A stretch of DNA of 52,149 nt. It comes from an uncultured Verrucomicrobiota bacterium. Its GTDB lineage: Bacteria > Verrucomicrobiota > Verrucomicrobiia > Limisphaerales > UBA8199. The DNA is taken from positions 1-52,149 of the forward strand of contig CAIQQM010000025.1 of assembly GCA_903873945.1 (NCBI GenBank), written 5' to 3'. Every line of letters begins with the position of its first letter. The first letter of the stretch is position 1. The translations under genes were made by a program, and so were the position numbers. The notes under the pieces were generated by a model. That model saw only the letters and a program-made list of their open reading frames with translations, had not been told where the DNA came from and made no database searches. This document shows, in pieces, positions 24,202 to 34,377 of the stretch.

Positions 24202-25080
24202 ATGCTAGAAGACCGGCAGTATATGCGGCAGACGCCGCCTGGATTCCAACTGACAGCGACGATGGCGCTGCTGATAGCGAATGCTGCCGCCTATATTCTC
24301 CAACTCAGCCTGGAAAGATTTTCAAGTTTGCCGGTTGACGGTTATTTTGCCTTGAGCCTACCCGGCCTCCGGCATGGTTACGTGTGGCAGTTGCTGACGT
24401 ACCAGTTCATGCACGGAGGCTGGCTGCACCTGCTGGTCAACTGCTGGGCCATTTACGTTTTCGGACGAGAAGTTGAAGAGACGTTTGGCCGCGCCAAATT
24501 TCTCACGCTCTATTTTTCCAGCGGTGTGATCGGGGGATTGGTCCAGGCCCTGGCGGGCGTGTTACTGGGCGGCCGGTTCGCCGCGCCGGTCGTGGGGGCT
24601 TCAGCCGGCGCTTTCGGGCTCATCGCCGCATATGCCGTGCTTTACCCGGAGAGGCCGCTGATGCTGCTGTTGTTTTTCATCATCCCGGTGAGCCTGCGCG
24701 CCAAATACCTGCTTTTGTTCAGCGGCCTGTTCGCGTTGTTCGGGATGGTATTTCCGATGGACAATATTGCCAACGCAGCCCACCTGGGAGGGATGCTGAC
24801 CGGGATTGCCTTTGTGCGGTATTTCCACCTCTGGCACTGGCCGCAGTTCGGCACCAGCCGGACGCCACAACCGAGGCGATTGGTCAAGGTCACCACACTA
24901 AGTTTGGGCATCCCGGGACGGAACACGCATCGGGAGGATGAAGATTCGCCGGCGGAGAAATTTTTGAGCGAAGAAGTCGATCCGATCCTGGACAAGATTT
25001 CCGCGCACGGGATACAGAGCCTGACCGAGCGCGAGCGCAACATCCTGGAGGCGGCCCGGACAAGGATGGCGAAGCGCTGA
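24202..25080 (+). CDS. Rhomboid-family intramembrane serine protease
   Basis: 292 residues with six membrane helices. TYQFMHGGWLHLLVNCWAIY near residue 70 is the conserved helix-2 HxxxxHxxxN region, GASAGAFG near 133 holds the catalytic Ser, and NAAHLGGMLTG near 193 the catalytic His. It cleaves substrates within the inner membrane. A cytoplasmic C-terminal tail (EEVDPILDKISAHGIQSLTE, then RERNILEAARTRM) resembles a helical tail seen on other bacterial rhomboids. It lies 66 bases after lolD, and its TGA directly abuts the ATG of the next gene. Confidence 0.9.
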   Translation: MLEDRQYMRQTPPGFQLTATMALLIANAAAYILQLSLERFSSLPVDGYFALSLPGLRHGYVWQLLTYQFMHGGWLHLLVNCWAIYVFGREVEETFGRAKFLTLYFSSGVIGGLVQALAGVLLGGRFAAPVVGASAGAFGLIAAYAVLYPERPLMLLLFFIIPVSLRAKYLLLFSGLFALFGMVFPMDNIANAAHLGGMLTGIAFVRYFHLWHWPQFGTSRTPQPRRLVKVTTLSLGIPGRNTHREDEDSPAEKFLSEEVDPILDKISAHGIQSLTERERNILEAARTRMAKR

Positions 25081-25836
25081 ATGGAACTGAAACGCACCGC
25101 ACAACCCGGGGAACCCGCCAGGCGACACCTGCGGCTTTTGATTATGGCGCGCTGCGTCATTTGCGCAGCGGTTTGTCTCGCACGATTTTCCGCGAACAGC
25201 GCGGAGCCGTGGCAAAGCGCGCTGGAAGGAATGCCGCTCGGGACCAAGGTGGCAGAATTGAACCGCACAAACTGTGTCGGCATCATGCTGACGGCCTTCC
25301 AATCGAACGCGGTGGTCAAAGCCTTGATTTTCATGCCCGGCGCGACCGATGAGTTTTACATGTTCCGGCGAGCAAGGGCGAACCTGACCAACCCATCCCC
25401 CACCCTGCTCGATGCAGTCAGCGCGCTAACGAACCAAACGTTCATCCGGGCGACATTTCTTCCCCCGCTGCTTTTGCTGCACACGGACGAAGATCCGATC
25501 GATCCACTGATAGCAGTGGAACATCAACCGACGGCGAGCAAACTGAAACAAGCGCGGTTTTTGCCGCACGCGATCTATAACGATCGGGATTGGGACGCGG
25601 TTCAGCCGAACTTGAAAAAGACGCTCAAGATCGACATCCGTCCGTGGCGGTATTCGCAGGACTCATGGCACTTCTACCGGCACAGCTTTGCCGAGTGGGG
25701 TTTGAGCGGCTGGGAAGCGTTGGAAGCGGCGGCATTTGCCGGGAAAACGAGTTTCACCATCCAGCGAAAGAGAGCGGTATTCCGCGTCGATGGGCGGGTG
25801 CGTTCCGTTCCGAAACTGGATGCGTTTCCGTACTGA
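25081..25836 (+). CDS. Putative secreted protein, function unknown
   Basis: 251 residues. A basic N-terminus and a hydrophobic stretch (ARCVICAAVCLARFSANSA) form a probable signal peptide after an 18-residue lead. The mature part begins EPWQSALEGMPLGTKVAELN and has FMPGATDEFYMFRRARANL, FIRATFLPPLLLLHTDEDP and WHFYRHSFAEWGLSGWEALE, compact and aromatic-rich. It starts directly at the rhomboid stop codon (TGAATG), so translation is coupled and a functional link with the protease is possible. I do not recognise the family. Confidence 0.75.
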   Translation: MELKRTAQPGEPARRHLRLLIMARCVICAAVCLARFSANSAEPWQSALEGMPLGTKVAELNRTNCVGIMLTAFQSNAVVKALIFMPGATDEFYMFRRARANLTNPSPTLLDAVSALTNQTFIRATFLPPLLLLHTDEDPIDPLIAVEHQPTASKLKQARFLPHAIYNDRDWDAVQPNLKKTLKIDIRPWRYSQDSWHFYRHSFAEWGLSGWEALEAAAFAGKTSFTIQRKRAVFRVDGRVRSVPKLDAFPY

Positions 25837-25896
25837 CGCGGGGGCGCGAACAGCCCCTCCCTGCCCCATCCCGCCAGCAACCTCCAGGCAGCCCGT

Positions 25897-28110
<2,214 letters not shown>

Positions 28111-28127
28111 GGCCGGGAGAATCTAAA

Positions 28128-28724
28128 TCAGGAGCCAGAAGCAAGCAACTTAAGGATTCGGTCCAATTGCGCGGCATGCACCTCGAAGCCGGCTTCATTC
28201 CAAATGACATAATCCGCCGAGGCCAATTTTCTTTCGACCGGCCATTGGGCCTGAATGCGCTGGTCAATTTGAGCGGGCGGCCAACCGCGGGCCAGCAGGC
28301 GCTGGCGCTGGGTCGAAGCCGAACAGGCAACGCAAATGGTCGCGTCGAGTTCAGCTTGAGCATTGGTTTCGAAAAGGAGCGGGATCACGACAACGGCAAG
28401 CGGCCGGCCTTCGGCCCGCCATTCATCCATTTTGGCCCGCCAACGTTCACGGATGAGAGGGTGGAGGATACCTTCGAGCTGTTTGCGGGCGGAAGGGTCG
28501 GCAAACACGCGCCGGGCGAGTTCGCCCCGACGAAGGCGGCCATCAGAGCCAATCACGGCATTGCCAAAGGTCTGCCGGACTTCGGCCAGGGCAGGCTGGC
28601 CCGGCTCAACCAGTTCACGGGCAAGGAGGTCGGTATCAACGACAGGCACGCCCCGCTGACGAAGCAATTGATCCGAAGTGGATTTGCCCATGCCGACACC
28701 ACCTGTTAATCCGAGAATTTTCAT
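28128..28724 (-). CDS. coaE: Dephospho-CoA kinase
   Basis: About 198 residues. The P-loop ILGLTGGVGMGKST at the N-terminus, VVDTDLLARELVEPG near 28 with the substrate-binding Asp, a helical lid (RRRGELARRVFAD), and LLFETNAQAELD near 122 are all CoaE features. It phosphorylates the ribose 3'-OH of dephospho-CoA, the last step of CoA synthesis. The track extends to 28760, but family members begin at MKILGLTGG, so I use the ATG at 28724. First gene of a coaE-glgB pair. Confidence 0.93.
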   Translation of the reverse strand: MKILGLTGGVGMGKSTSDQLLRQRGVPVVDTDLLARELVEPGQPALAEVRQTFGNAVIGSDGRLRRGELARRVFADPSARKQLEGILHPLIRERWRAKMDEWRAEGRPLAVVVIPLLFETNAQAELDATICVACSASTQRQRLLARGWPPAQIDQRIQAQWPVERKLASADYVIWNEAGFEVHAAQLDRILKLLASGS

Positions 28725-28802
28725 CGCTCTATCGCAAGTGGATTCCCACCCGCTTTTCAAGCAATCGGGTTATCGTCCGGGTGGATCGTCCGCACCTCTA
28801 AA

Positions 28803-28901
28803 AAACTTTACCGAAACTTTACCAAAAAAAATACTTCTCCGGTGCGGCCAAATCGTAAGACATTAACTGATAACGACTTGTCAAAAATGTAAAACTTTAC
28901 C
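28803..28901 (-). promoter_or_regulatory. GGTAAAGTTT boxes upstream of coaE
   Basis: Three identical decamers (GGTAAAGTTT on the minus strand) lie 80-180 bases before coaE. Two of them are exactly 11 bases apart (28803-28812 and 28814-28823); the third is at 28892-28901. An 11-base direct repeat is the usual geometry for OmpR/PhoB-type response regulators. Similar boxes precede the gene at 50427. The rest of 28725-29034 is AT-rich compared with the window and otherwise empty. Confidence 0.45.
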
Positions 28902-29034
28902 ATCTATCCGCCGGTTAAATTTCAAAGCGCGACAAAAGTTAGCCGAGACAGGGATTCGGAGGAGTCCGCCGGCGCCGAAACGACTAAAAGCCTGCGAACG
29001 TTAAGCATCATCGCCTTCTTCACTACGTGATTTC

Positions 29035-32010
29035 TCACGGGATATAACTTACACGATAGAAACGGCAAGGGCCGCCTGCCGCAGGAGCATTGGCATCCCA
29101 AACGGTAACGGCCTGGTTGGTGGCCGTATTGTTGGTGTAATTCAACAGCGGTTGCCAGCTATTCAGGGACAGATCGGTCGAAAACAGGACCTGATAGATA
29201 GTGTATGGAGCGGCGCTCCACGAAAGCGCGAGAGCGGTGGACGGCGGCGGATCCACCGGCACGACCGAAGCCGCCAGTTTCAGGGAGAAAGGCGCGGAAT
29301 CGTAAAAGTTGTGGATGCCGTCGCCATTTGAATCAATGATTTTGCTGAAACGCAGGGCTTTATTCACCTGAACAGTCACGCCATTGACAACAACGCTGGT
29401 GGAACTGTTCGGGCCGGCAAAGCTGCCAACCCACCGCAGATGGCCGCCGAACTGGCCGTCGAGGTATTCCTCAGGTTCTTGAGCGATACCGCTGGAGTTG
29501 TTTGGCGGTGTGAAGCCGATTTTGGCGGCGGCGTAATAAATCACCAAGCTGGGATCGATGCCAAAGCGGGCGAACAACAGGTTGGAGGTAGAGCTTATAT
29601 TGCTGAGGTCGAGGAGGTCCACATACAGGCCATTGTGCGCCGAACTATTCGTACCTTCAAAGTACAGCTGCGGACTCCCAGACCCCCCTACTGGCCCCAA
29701 AACAAGCTTACCAATGGCGACATTGTTTGTGTAGCCAGCGGCAATTGGTCCACGGTCATCACCGGCCCAGTAATGCTTCACCTGGACGTAATTCGGCGCC
29801 ATAGACTGGAAGGTGGTGCCCAGCAAATCTCCCGTCGGCGGCTTCACCCACAAGTTGAAGCCATTTGACATGGTCAATGTGCTGCCAAAACCAGTGACAG
29901 CGCCGGCATCGAAAAGCGCATTAGTAACGGTAAAATTTACGCCCTTGCCCGAGTTCAACGTATGGCTGCTAAACTTGAGTGTGCCACACACAAAATCAGC
30001 ATCACCCACTGAAGAACTCTGCCCATTTACAAGTTTACCCGAAACCCCTTGCATGGTTAGCGGACCGGGGTTGGCAAAGATCGCTCCGCTATTCTCGAAA
30101 TAAGCGCTGTTAAGAGCGAGGCTACCCGCGCGGATAATTCCGGGGTTGATAAAGGTGGAATAAGGGCCCGGGGGATTGGCCCGGTCATCTCCGAAATGAG
30201 CTTCGCCGGGAACGGTGAGGGTTCCGTTGTTTGTGAAATAGAGAAGACAGGGCGCGTTGGTATAAACCCAATTGTTAAGCGCGACGGCAATGCCCGAGCC
30301 GTACGAGAAGCTGGAGAAAGTAATGCCGCCGTTCAGGGTAAAGCTCCGGCCATCAGTATAAAACGACTGGACCAGCTTCATGGTATCGCTCACAACGACG
30401 TTGGTGCTGTGGGTAACGAGGTCAAAAACATTCACCGGCACCACCTGGGTCAGAAACGCAGAGGCGTCCAGCATCAAAGTGTGAAAGCCGAGATTGACGA
30501 TGTTTGTGAGTGGGCCGTTGGTGTTGCCAGGATCAGGCTGAATTATCATGATCAGGGAATTGGTCCAAAGGGCACTCCAGGCGACGGGTTTCCCTTTCAA
30601 GCGGGCGACGCTGGATTTAGCCAGGTTCATTACATTCAAAGGCCCATTGGTCTCGTTGATTTTGCCGAGGTTAAAGCTTAAATTTTCACAATCAACGATA
30701 GCGTTGGAACTGCTGATAAGGTCTCTGGTCTGAATGACGATCTCGCCTTCGCCACGCACGCGCGCCAACGTCATGTCCAAGCTGTCCGCATAGATCTGGA
30801 CTCTACCGGGGAAGTTAGTGATAGAAACGCCAAGCACAGAAGGCGGCGTGGAAACGATATTGGTAACCCCGGCGCTATAGGCCGCATAATCTCCCGAGAC
30901 AATGCTATTGCTGAAGGTGCTGTCATAAAAAAAGGCGGAATTGGGCACGGTCGTGGTCGTGAAACCCACGCCTTGGGAAAGGCGAGAGAGAGTATAATTA
31001 GCCGGCCGGTAAGTGTCCAGGGTAGCGATATTTTGCAAGATGCCACGGTTAGTTTCAGCGGCAAGAGTGTCGTAGAAATAAAGATCGGTGTACGTCTCGG
31101 GAAGACCCGTCACCGCATTTGACAACCCGCCGTTGACGGATAAGTGGACGGCAACGGTCTTGAAAAGATTGGTGGGTATCGAACTGGGAATATATGAGAT
31201 CTGTGCCATCATATTGCCGGCTCCGAGGCCGACAAAAACGGCCTGTTTGATAATGTTCGTGGGAGCCGGCGGGTACCCATTGGTGTACATAAGGTTCGTG
31301 TAGCAATAGGAGCTCGTGAGAGGACCGTCCAAAGAGAGCTGCCTCCTCCCCGACAAGAGCCCGAGCGCCGCCACAGCATAAGACGGTGTCGAGGCAGTCG
31401 AACCATCCCACAATGCCGAGCTGTCGAAAGTCATGTTGGTCTGCGCCCAATAATTATCAGTGATCCCGAAATCGGAGTAAAAGTTCGTTGTGCCATTAGA
31501 GCTGCCGATTGGCACAATCGCCGCCGCTTCCACACCGCTGCGGCTCAGGCTGACATTAGTGCCGACAAGTTTAAGCCAGCCATTCACGTCCACTTCCAGC
31601 ACCCCATTATCATTGATGATATTGGTGGCTGAAACCCATAGTTTGCTGGAAAAGAGGCCCTCAATGAACCCGTATTGGTTATCGAAGTTAGCCGCGGAAA
31701 GACTCTGACCGCCACTGGAGGGCTCACAATCAAAGATCCACCCCGCCGACTCAATCATGGTGCCGGAGTTCGTAAAATTGAGCGTGTCGGAGGTCGTAAA
31801 CGGCCGGGAGGTGGAAAAATTCATGGTGCCGGAATTAACAACATTCGTAGCGTCAATTTGAGGTGGGGTAGTGAGCGGGCCGGAATTGATCCAGGTTGCG
31901 AGAGGTTGAGTTACCCCAGAAAAGGGAACCAGAACCAACGCGAGGAGCAGGAATGGCAAGGGCCACCTGCCGCCAAGCCGAACAACTGATATAAAGCAGC
32001 GCAAATTCAT
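29035..32010 (-). CDS. Very large secreted Asn/Ser/Thr-rich protein
   Basis: 991 residues. A signal peptide (WPLPFLLLALVLVPFSGVTQ, after a basic start) precedes a long beta-rich body with many short Asn/Thr/Ser strands (SGTMNFSTSRPFTTSDTLNF, NAVTGLPETYTDLYFYD), suggesting a beta-helix or repeated beta-sandwich. Near the C-terminus NGDGIHNFYDSAP looks like a small calcium-binding loop. It ends with a module reading IYQVLFSTDLSLNSWQPLLN and finishing CRFYRVSYIP, shared with other secreted proteins here. No catalytic motif, PEP-CTERM or LPXTG is seen. It is the last gene of the pilus-complex operon, 8 bases after its neighbour, and is probably exported cargo or a surface layer component. Confidence 0.8.
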   Translation of the reverse strand: MNLRCFISVVRLGGRWPLPFLLLALVLVPFSGVTQPLATWINSGPLTTPPQIDATNVVNSGTMNFSTSRPFTTSDTLNFTNSGTMIESAGWIFDCEPSSGGQSLSAANFDNQYGFIEGLFSSKLWVSATNIINDNGVLEVDVNGWLKLVGTNVSLSRSGVEAAAIVPIGSSNGTTNFYSDFGITDNYWAQTNMTFDSSALWDGSTASTPSYAVAALGLLSGRRQLSLDGPLTSSYCYTNLMYTNGYPPAPTNIIKQAVFVGLGAGNMMAQISYIPSSIPTNLFKTVAVHLSVNGGLSNAVTGLPETYTDLYFYDTLAAETNRGILQNIATLDTYRPANYTLSRLSQGVGFTTTTVPNSAFFYDSTFSNSIVSGDYAAYSAGVTNIVSTPPSVLGVSITNFPGRVQIYADSLDMTLARVRGEGEIVIQTRDLISSSNAIVDCENLSFNLGKINETNGPLNVMNLAKSSVARLKGKPVAWSALWTNSLIMIIQPDPGNTNGPLTNIVNLGFHTLMLDASAFLTQVVPVNVFDLVTHSTNVVVSDTMKLVQSFYTDGRSFTLNGGITFSSFSYGSGIAVALNNWVYTNAPCLLYFTNNGTLTVPGEAHFGDDRANPPGPYSTFINPGIIRAGSLALNSAYFENSGAIFANPGPLTMQGVSGKLVNGQSSSVGDADFVCGTLKFSSHTLNSGKGVNFTVTNALFDAGAVTGFGSTLTMSNGFNLWVKPPTGDLLGTTFQSMAPNYVQVKHYWAGDDRGPIAAGYTNNVAIGKLVLGPVGGSGSPQLYFEGTNSSAHNGLYVDLLDLSNISSTSNLLFARFGIDPSLVIYYAAAKIGFTPPNNSSGIAQEPEEYLDGQFGGHLRWVGSFAGPNSSTSVVVNGVTVQVNKALRFSKIIDSNGDGIHNFYDSAPFSLKLAASVVPVDPPPSTALALSWSAAPYTIYQVLFSTDLSLNSWQPLLNYTNNTATNQAVTVWDANAPAAGGPCRFYRVSYIP

Positions 32011-32018
32011 CGAAAGGG

Positions 32019-34367
32019 TTACGGGTTATTAATAATGATCGCGTAGTCAAGGTCCACAGAGCGCCCGCCGGCATCGGTCATCTGCACGGTAAAATCAAAC
32101 GTGCCGGTCTGGGTGGGTGTGCCCGAAACCAAGCCGCTGGGAGGAATCTGCCAGCATGCGCAGGATGAGGTGTAGGTTCCCAAGCTGGGCGGCAAGGAAG
32201 CGGAACCAGATGCCAGGGACCAGGTGTAGGGCGGAGTTCCGCCCGAGGCCTGGAACTTAAAGCTGAAGGACACATTGTTAGTGATAGTGAACACATTGCC
32301 GGTAAACACACTGGTTGGAAGCGGGTTACCGTTGGTGTCGGTTACGGAGATCTGCATCAGGACCTGGTTCTCGAGGTTCTGGATGCTGGTGCCGTCGGGA
32401 TAGACAACCGGGGCGTTGGTAGTGCCATCGAAGGAGCCATAAATAAACCCGGGAATTTGGTCCAATTCAGGGGCACTCAGAAAATTGGGGCTTGACGACG
32501 CATTCAAATAGATGAGGCCGACTTTTTCGAAAGCGACGGTTGTGGGGGTTTCGATCGTTCCGGGTCCAGCCAGACCGGCGCCGATGTTGGACATGTTAAA
32601 GTTTACGTTGCGACTGTAAACGTTCACGGTAGGGGTGCCGGAAGGGCCGTTGGCCATATCCGTCGCGCTGAAAAGAATATCCGGGGCGGTAACAGTGCGC
32701 TGGATCGTTTGCGGAAGAAGGGTGTTATTGGTGATGGAATTCAGGACGTAGGTGTTGGTGATGGGGTTGAAATAACGGCCAAGGAGGGAATCATAATCAC
32801 GCCTCACGAATGTGACTTTTTCGATACCCTGGAACAGGCCCTGGACCGAGCCCTGAACGATGTTCGTAGTAGCACAAACGTTTGGCACCATTTCAAAGAC
32901 GTGATTGGTTGAGTAAGTAACGATGCTCTCGGAAAACGCCTGAAACGAACTGTTGCCGGTAAGGGTATTGTTAGCCTGCTGAATCAGGTTAGTGGTGGCC
33001 ACGACGTTAGTCTGCCAAGTTTTGATGATGGTAAAGCCGCAGGCGTTGGTGGGAATGATGTAGTAGTCACCCATCAGAATATTCGTGGAAACGGTAACGG
33101 TTGTGGTGTTGGTGCAGATCGAGCCCGCGGGGTACCAACCGATACAGGAGCCGGAGCCAATCGTGGTTTGCTGAATGGTGACAACGCCGTTGGTAAAATA
33201 GCTGTTGGTCACCACATTGGCGAAAGTGTGCTGGTAGTATGTGGCCATGCTAGAGGTCACAGTGGTCGCATAAGCCAACGATGCAGGCGAGCCGCCTGAG
33301 GACCATGGGTAATTGGTATAGTAGGCGGTCACGTTGGTCACCGTGACAGATGCATAGAAGACGGTCGCCGTCGTAACCAGCCCGGGATAGAGAGCCTCCA
33401 GTGTAGGCGCGTCATTCGTGAGGGCCTGAGCGGCGAGCACGGTCAGATTTGAAGTGTAGAGCAATTGGTGCGTGTTATTGGTAGTAAAGGTCACGGTCGA
33501 GGTCGAGGTTCCCGGGCCGGCGCTTTCAAAGTTAACGTTGTTCGTCCGCAAAAGATATCTCAACCCGCCAACATCGTCGCGAGTCAGGCCGGTATAAAAC
33601 ATTCCGTAAGAAAGGCCACTGACGAGTGAACCGGCTACGGCTGTGCCTGTGAAGGCAAGGGGGTCAACCGGAAACGGCAAGGCGACGGCCTCGGGTTCAG
33701 GATCGGTCTTGCAAGTTTCGATAATGACATAGCTATAGAGCGTGCCATTGACGTAGCCGGAAGGCAGGTACTGGCTAAGGGGCGTAACAGTGGGGTCGAA
33801 ATTCCTCTTAACCACCAAGTACTCCATGCCGGCCGGGCAAGTAGTGTTTGGAAGCTGATACCGGTCATGCAACCCCCAAACGTAGCGTTCCGGATCAGTC
33901 AACCCCAACTGTTCGAGCATCAAATGAAGAGTCCACGACTTGAGATCGTAAATAAACAAAGCCTCGGCCGCATAGTTTTCCCTGATGGTTGAAAGCGGAA
34001 ATTCCGACAGGTCGCCACTGTATTGAGAGACATTCATCAGGCTGTTCAGGATGCTCATGGCCTGGTCAACGGCGAAAGTCCCGTTCGAACCGAAATAGTC
34101 GAGAAAGTTAGCGTCGTAGGTATAATAAAGAACCGGCGTGTTGCGGCGGTATTCTTCGCCGATGTTCTTTGGCCCTATCAGCAAAGGGTCGAGGTACAAC
34201 CAAGTGGGGTTCATCAGGTTGTAGCCCAAGCCAGGGACCTGCCATGGGTCCAAGGCACTGGCGCCGGGATATGCCGGGTTTGGTCCGATCAGAGAGAAGC
34301 CCCAGGATGACTGGATGCCCAAGGCCAAGAGGCCCACCCAAGAAAATCTCTTTAATAATTGCAACAT
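32019..34367 (-). CDS. Large secreted protein with C-terminal putative-Ig domain
   Basis: About 782 residues from the ATG at 34367. A signal peptide (LLKRFSWVGLLALGIQSSWG) is followed by an N-terminal region of about 280 residues that includes TPVLYYTYDANFLDYFGSNG, LMLEQLGLTDPERYVWGLHD and GLTRDDVGGLRYLL. The last resembles the final helix of matrixin-type proteases, but no HExxHxxGxxH is present. The middle is rich in Thr/Asn repeats (TNTTTVTVSTNILMG). The end has a He_PIG-like Ig domain (FKFQASGGTPPYTWSLASGS, then SGTPTQTGTFDFTVQ). The extra 29 residues in the track lack a signal-peptide shape, so I dropped them. It lies between two other large secreted genes with gaps of 8 and 10 bases. 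Confidence 0.78.
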   Translation of the reverse strand: MLQLLKRFSWVGLLALGIQSSWGFSLIGPNPAYPGASALDPWQVPGLGYNLMNPTWLYLDPLLIGPKNIGEEYRRNTPVLYYTYDANFLDYFGSNGTFAVDQAMSILNSLMNVSQYSGDLSEFPLSTIRENYAAEALFIYDLKSWTLHLMLEQLGLTDPERYVWGLHDRYQLPNTTCPAGMEYLVVKRNFDPTVTPLSQYLPSGYVNGTLYSYVIIETCKTDPEPEAVALPFPVDPLAFTGTAVAGSLVSGLSYGMFYTGLTRDDVGGLRYLLRTNNVNFESAGPGTSTSTVTFTTNNTHQLLYTSNLTVLAAQALTNDAPTLEALYPGLVTTATVFYASVTVTNVTAYYTNYPWSSGGSPASLAYATTVTSSMATYYQHTFANVVTNSYFTNGVVTIQQTTIGSGSCIGWYPAGSICTNTTTVTVSTNILMGDYYIIPTNACGFTIIKTWQTNVVATTNLIQQANNTLTGNSSFQAFSESIVTYSTNHVFEMVPNVCATTNIVQGSVQGLFQGIEKVTFVRRDYDSLLGRYFNPITNTYVLNSITNNTLLPQTIQRTVTAPDILFSATDMANGPSGTPTVNVYSRNVNFNMSNIGAGLAGPGTIETPTTVAFEKVGLIYLNASSSPNFLSAPELDQIPGFIYGSFDGTTNAPVVYPDGTSIQNLENQVLMQISVTDTNGNPLPTSVFTGNVFTITNNVSFSFKFQASGGTPPYTWSLASGSASLPPSLGTYTSSCACWQIPPSGLVSGTPTQTGTFDFTVQMTDAGGRSVDLDYAIIINNP

Positions 34368-34377
34368 AGGAACTGAT

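Noticed and set aside
24205-24211. CTAGAAG near the rhomboid start, matching the element terminus
   Set aside because: Only seven bases match, and neither ccatctca nor aaata follows, so it is probably chance.
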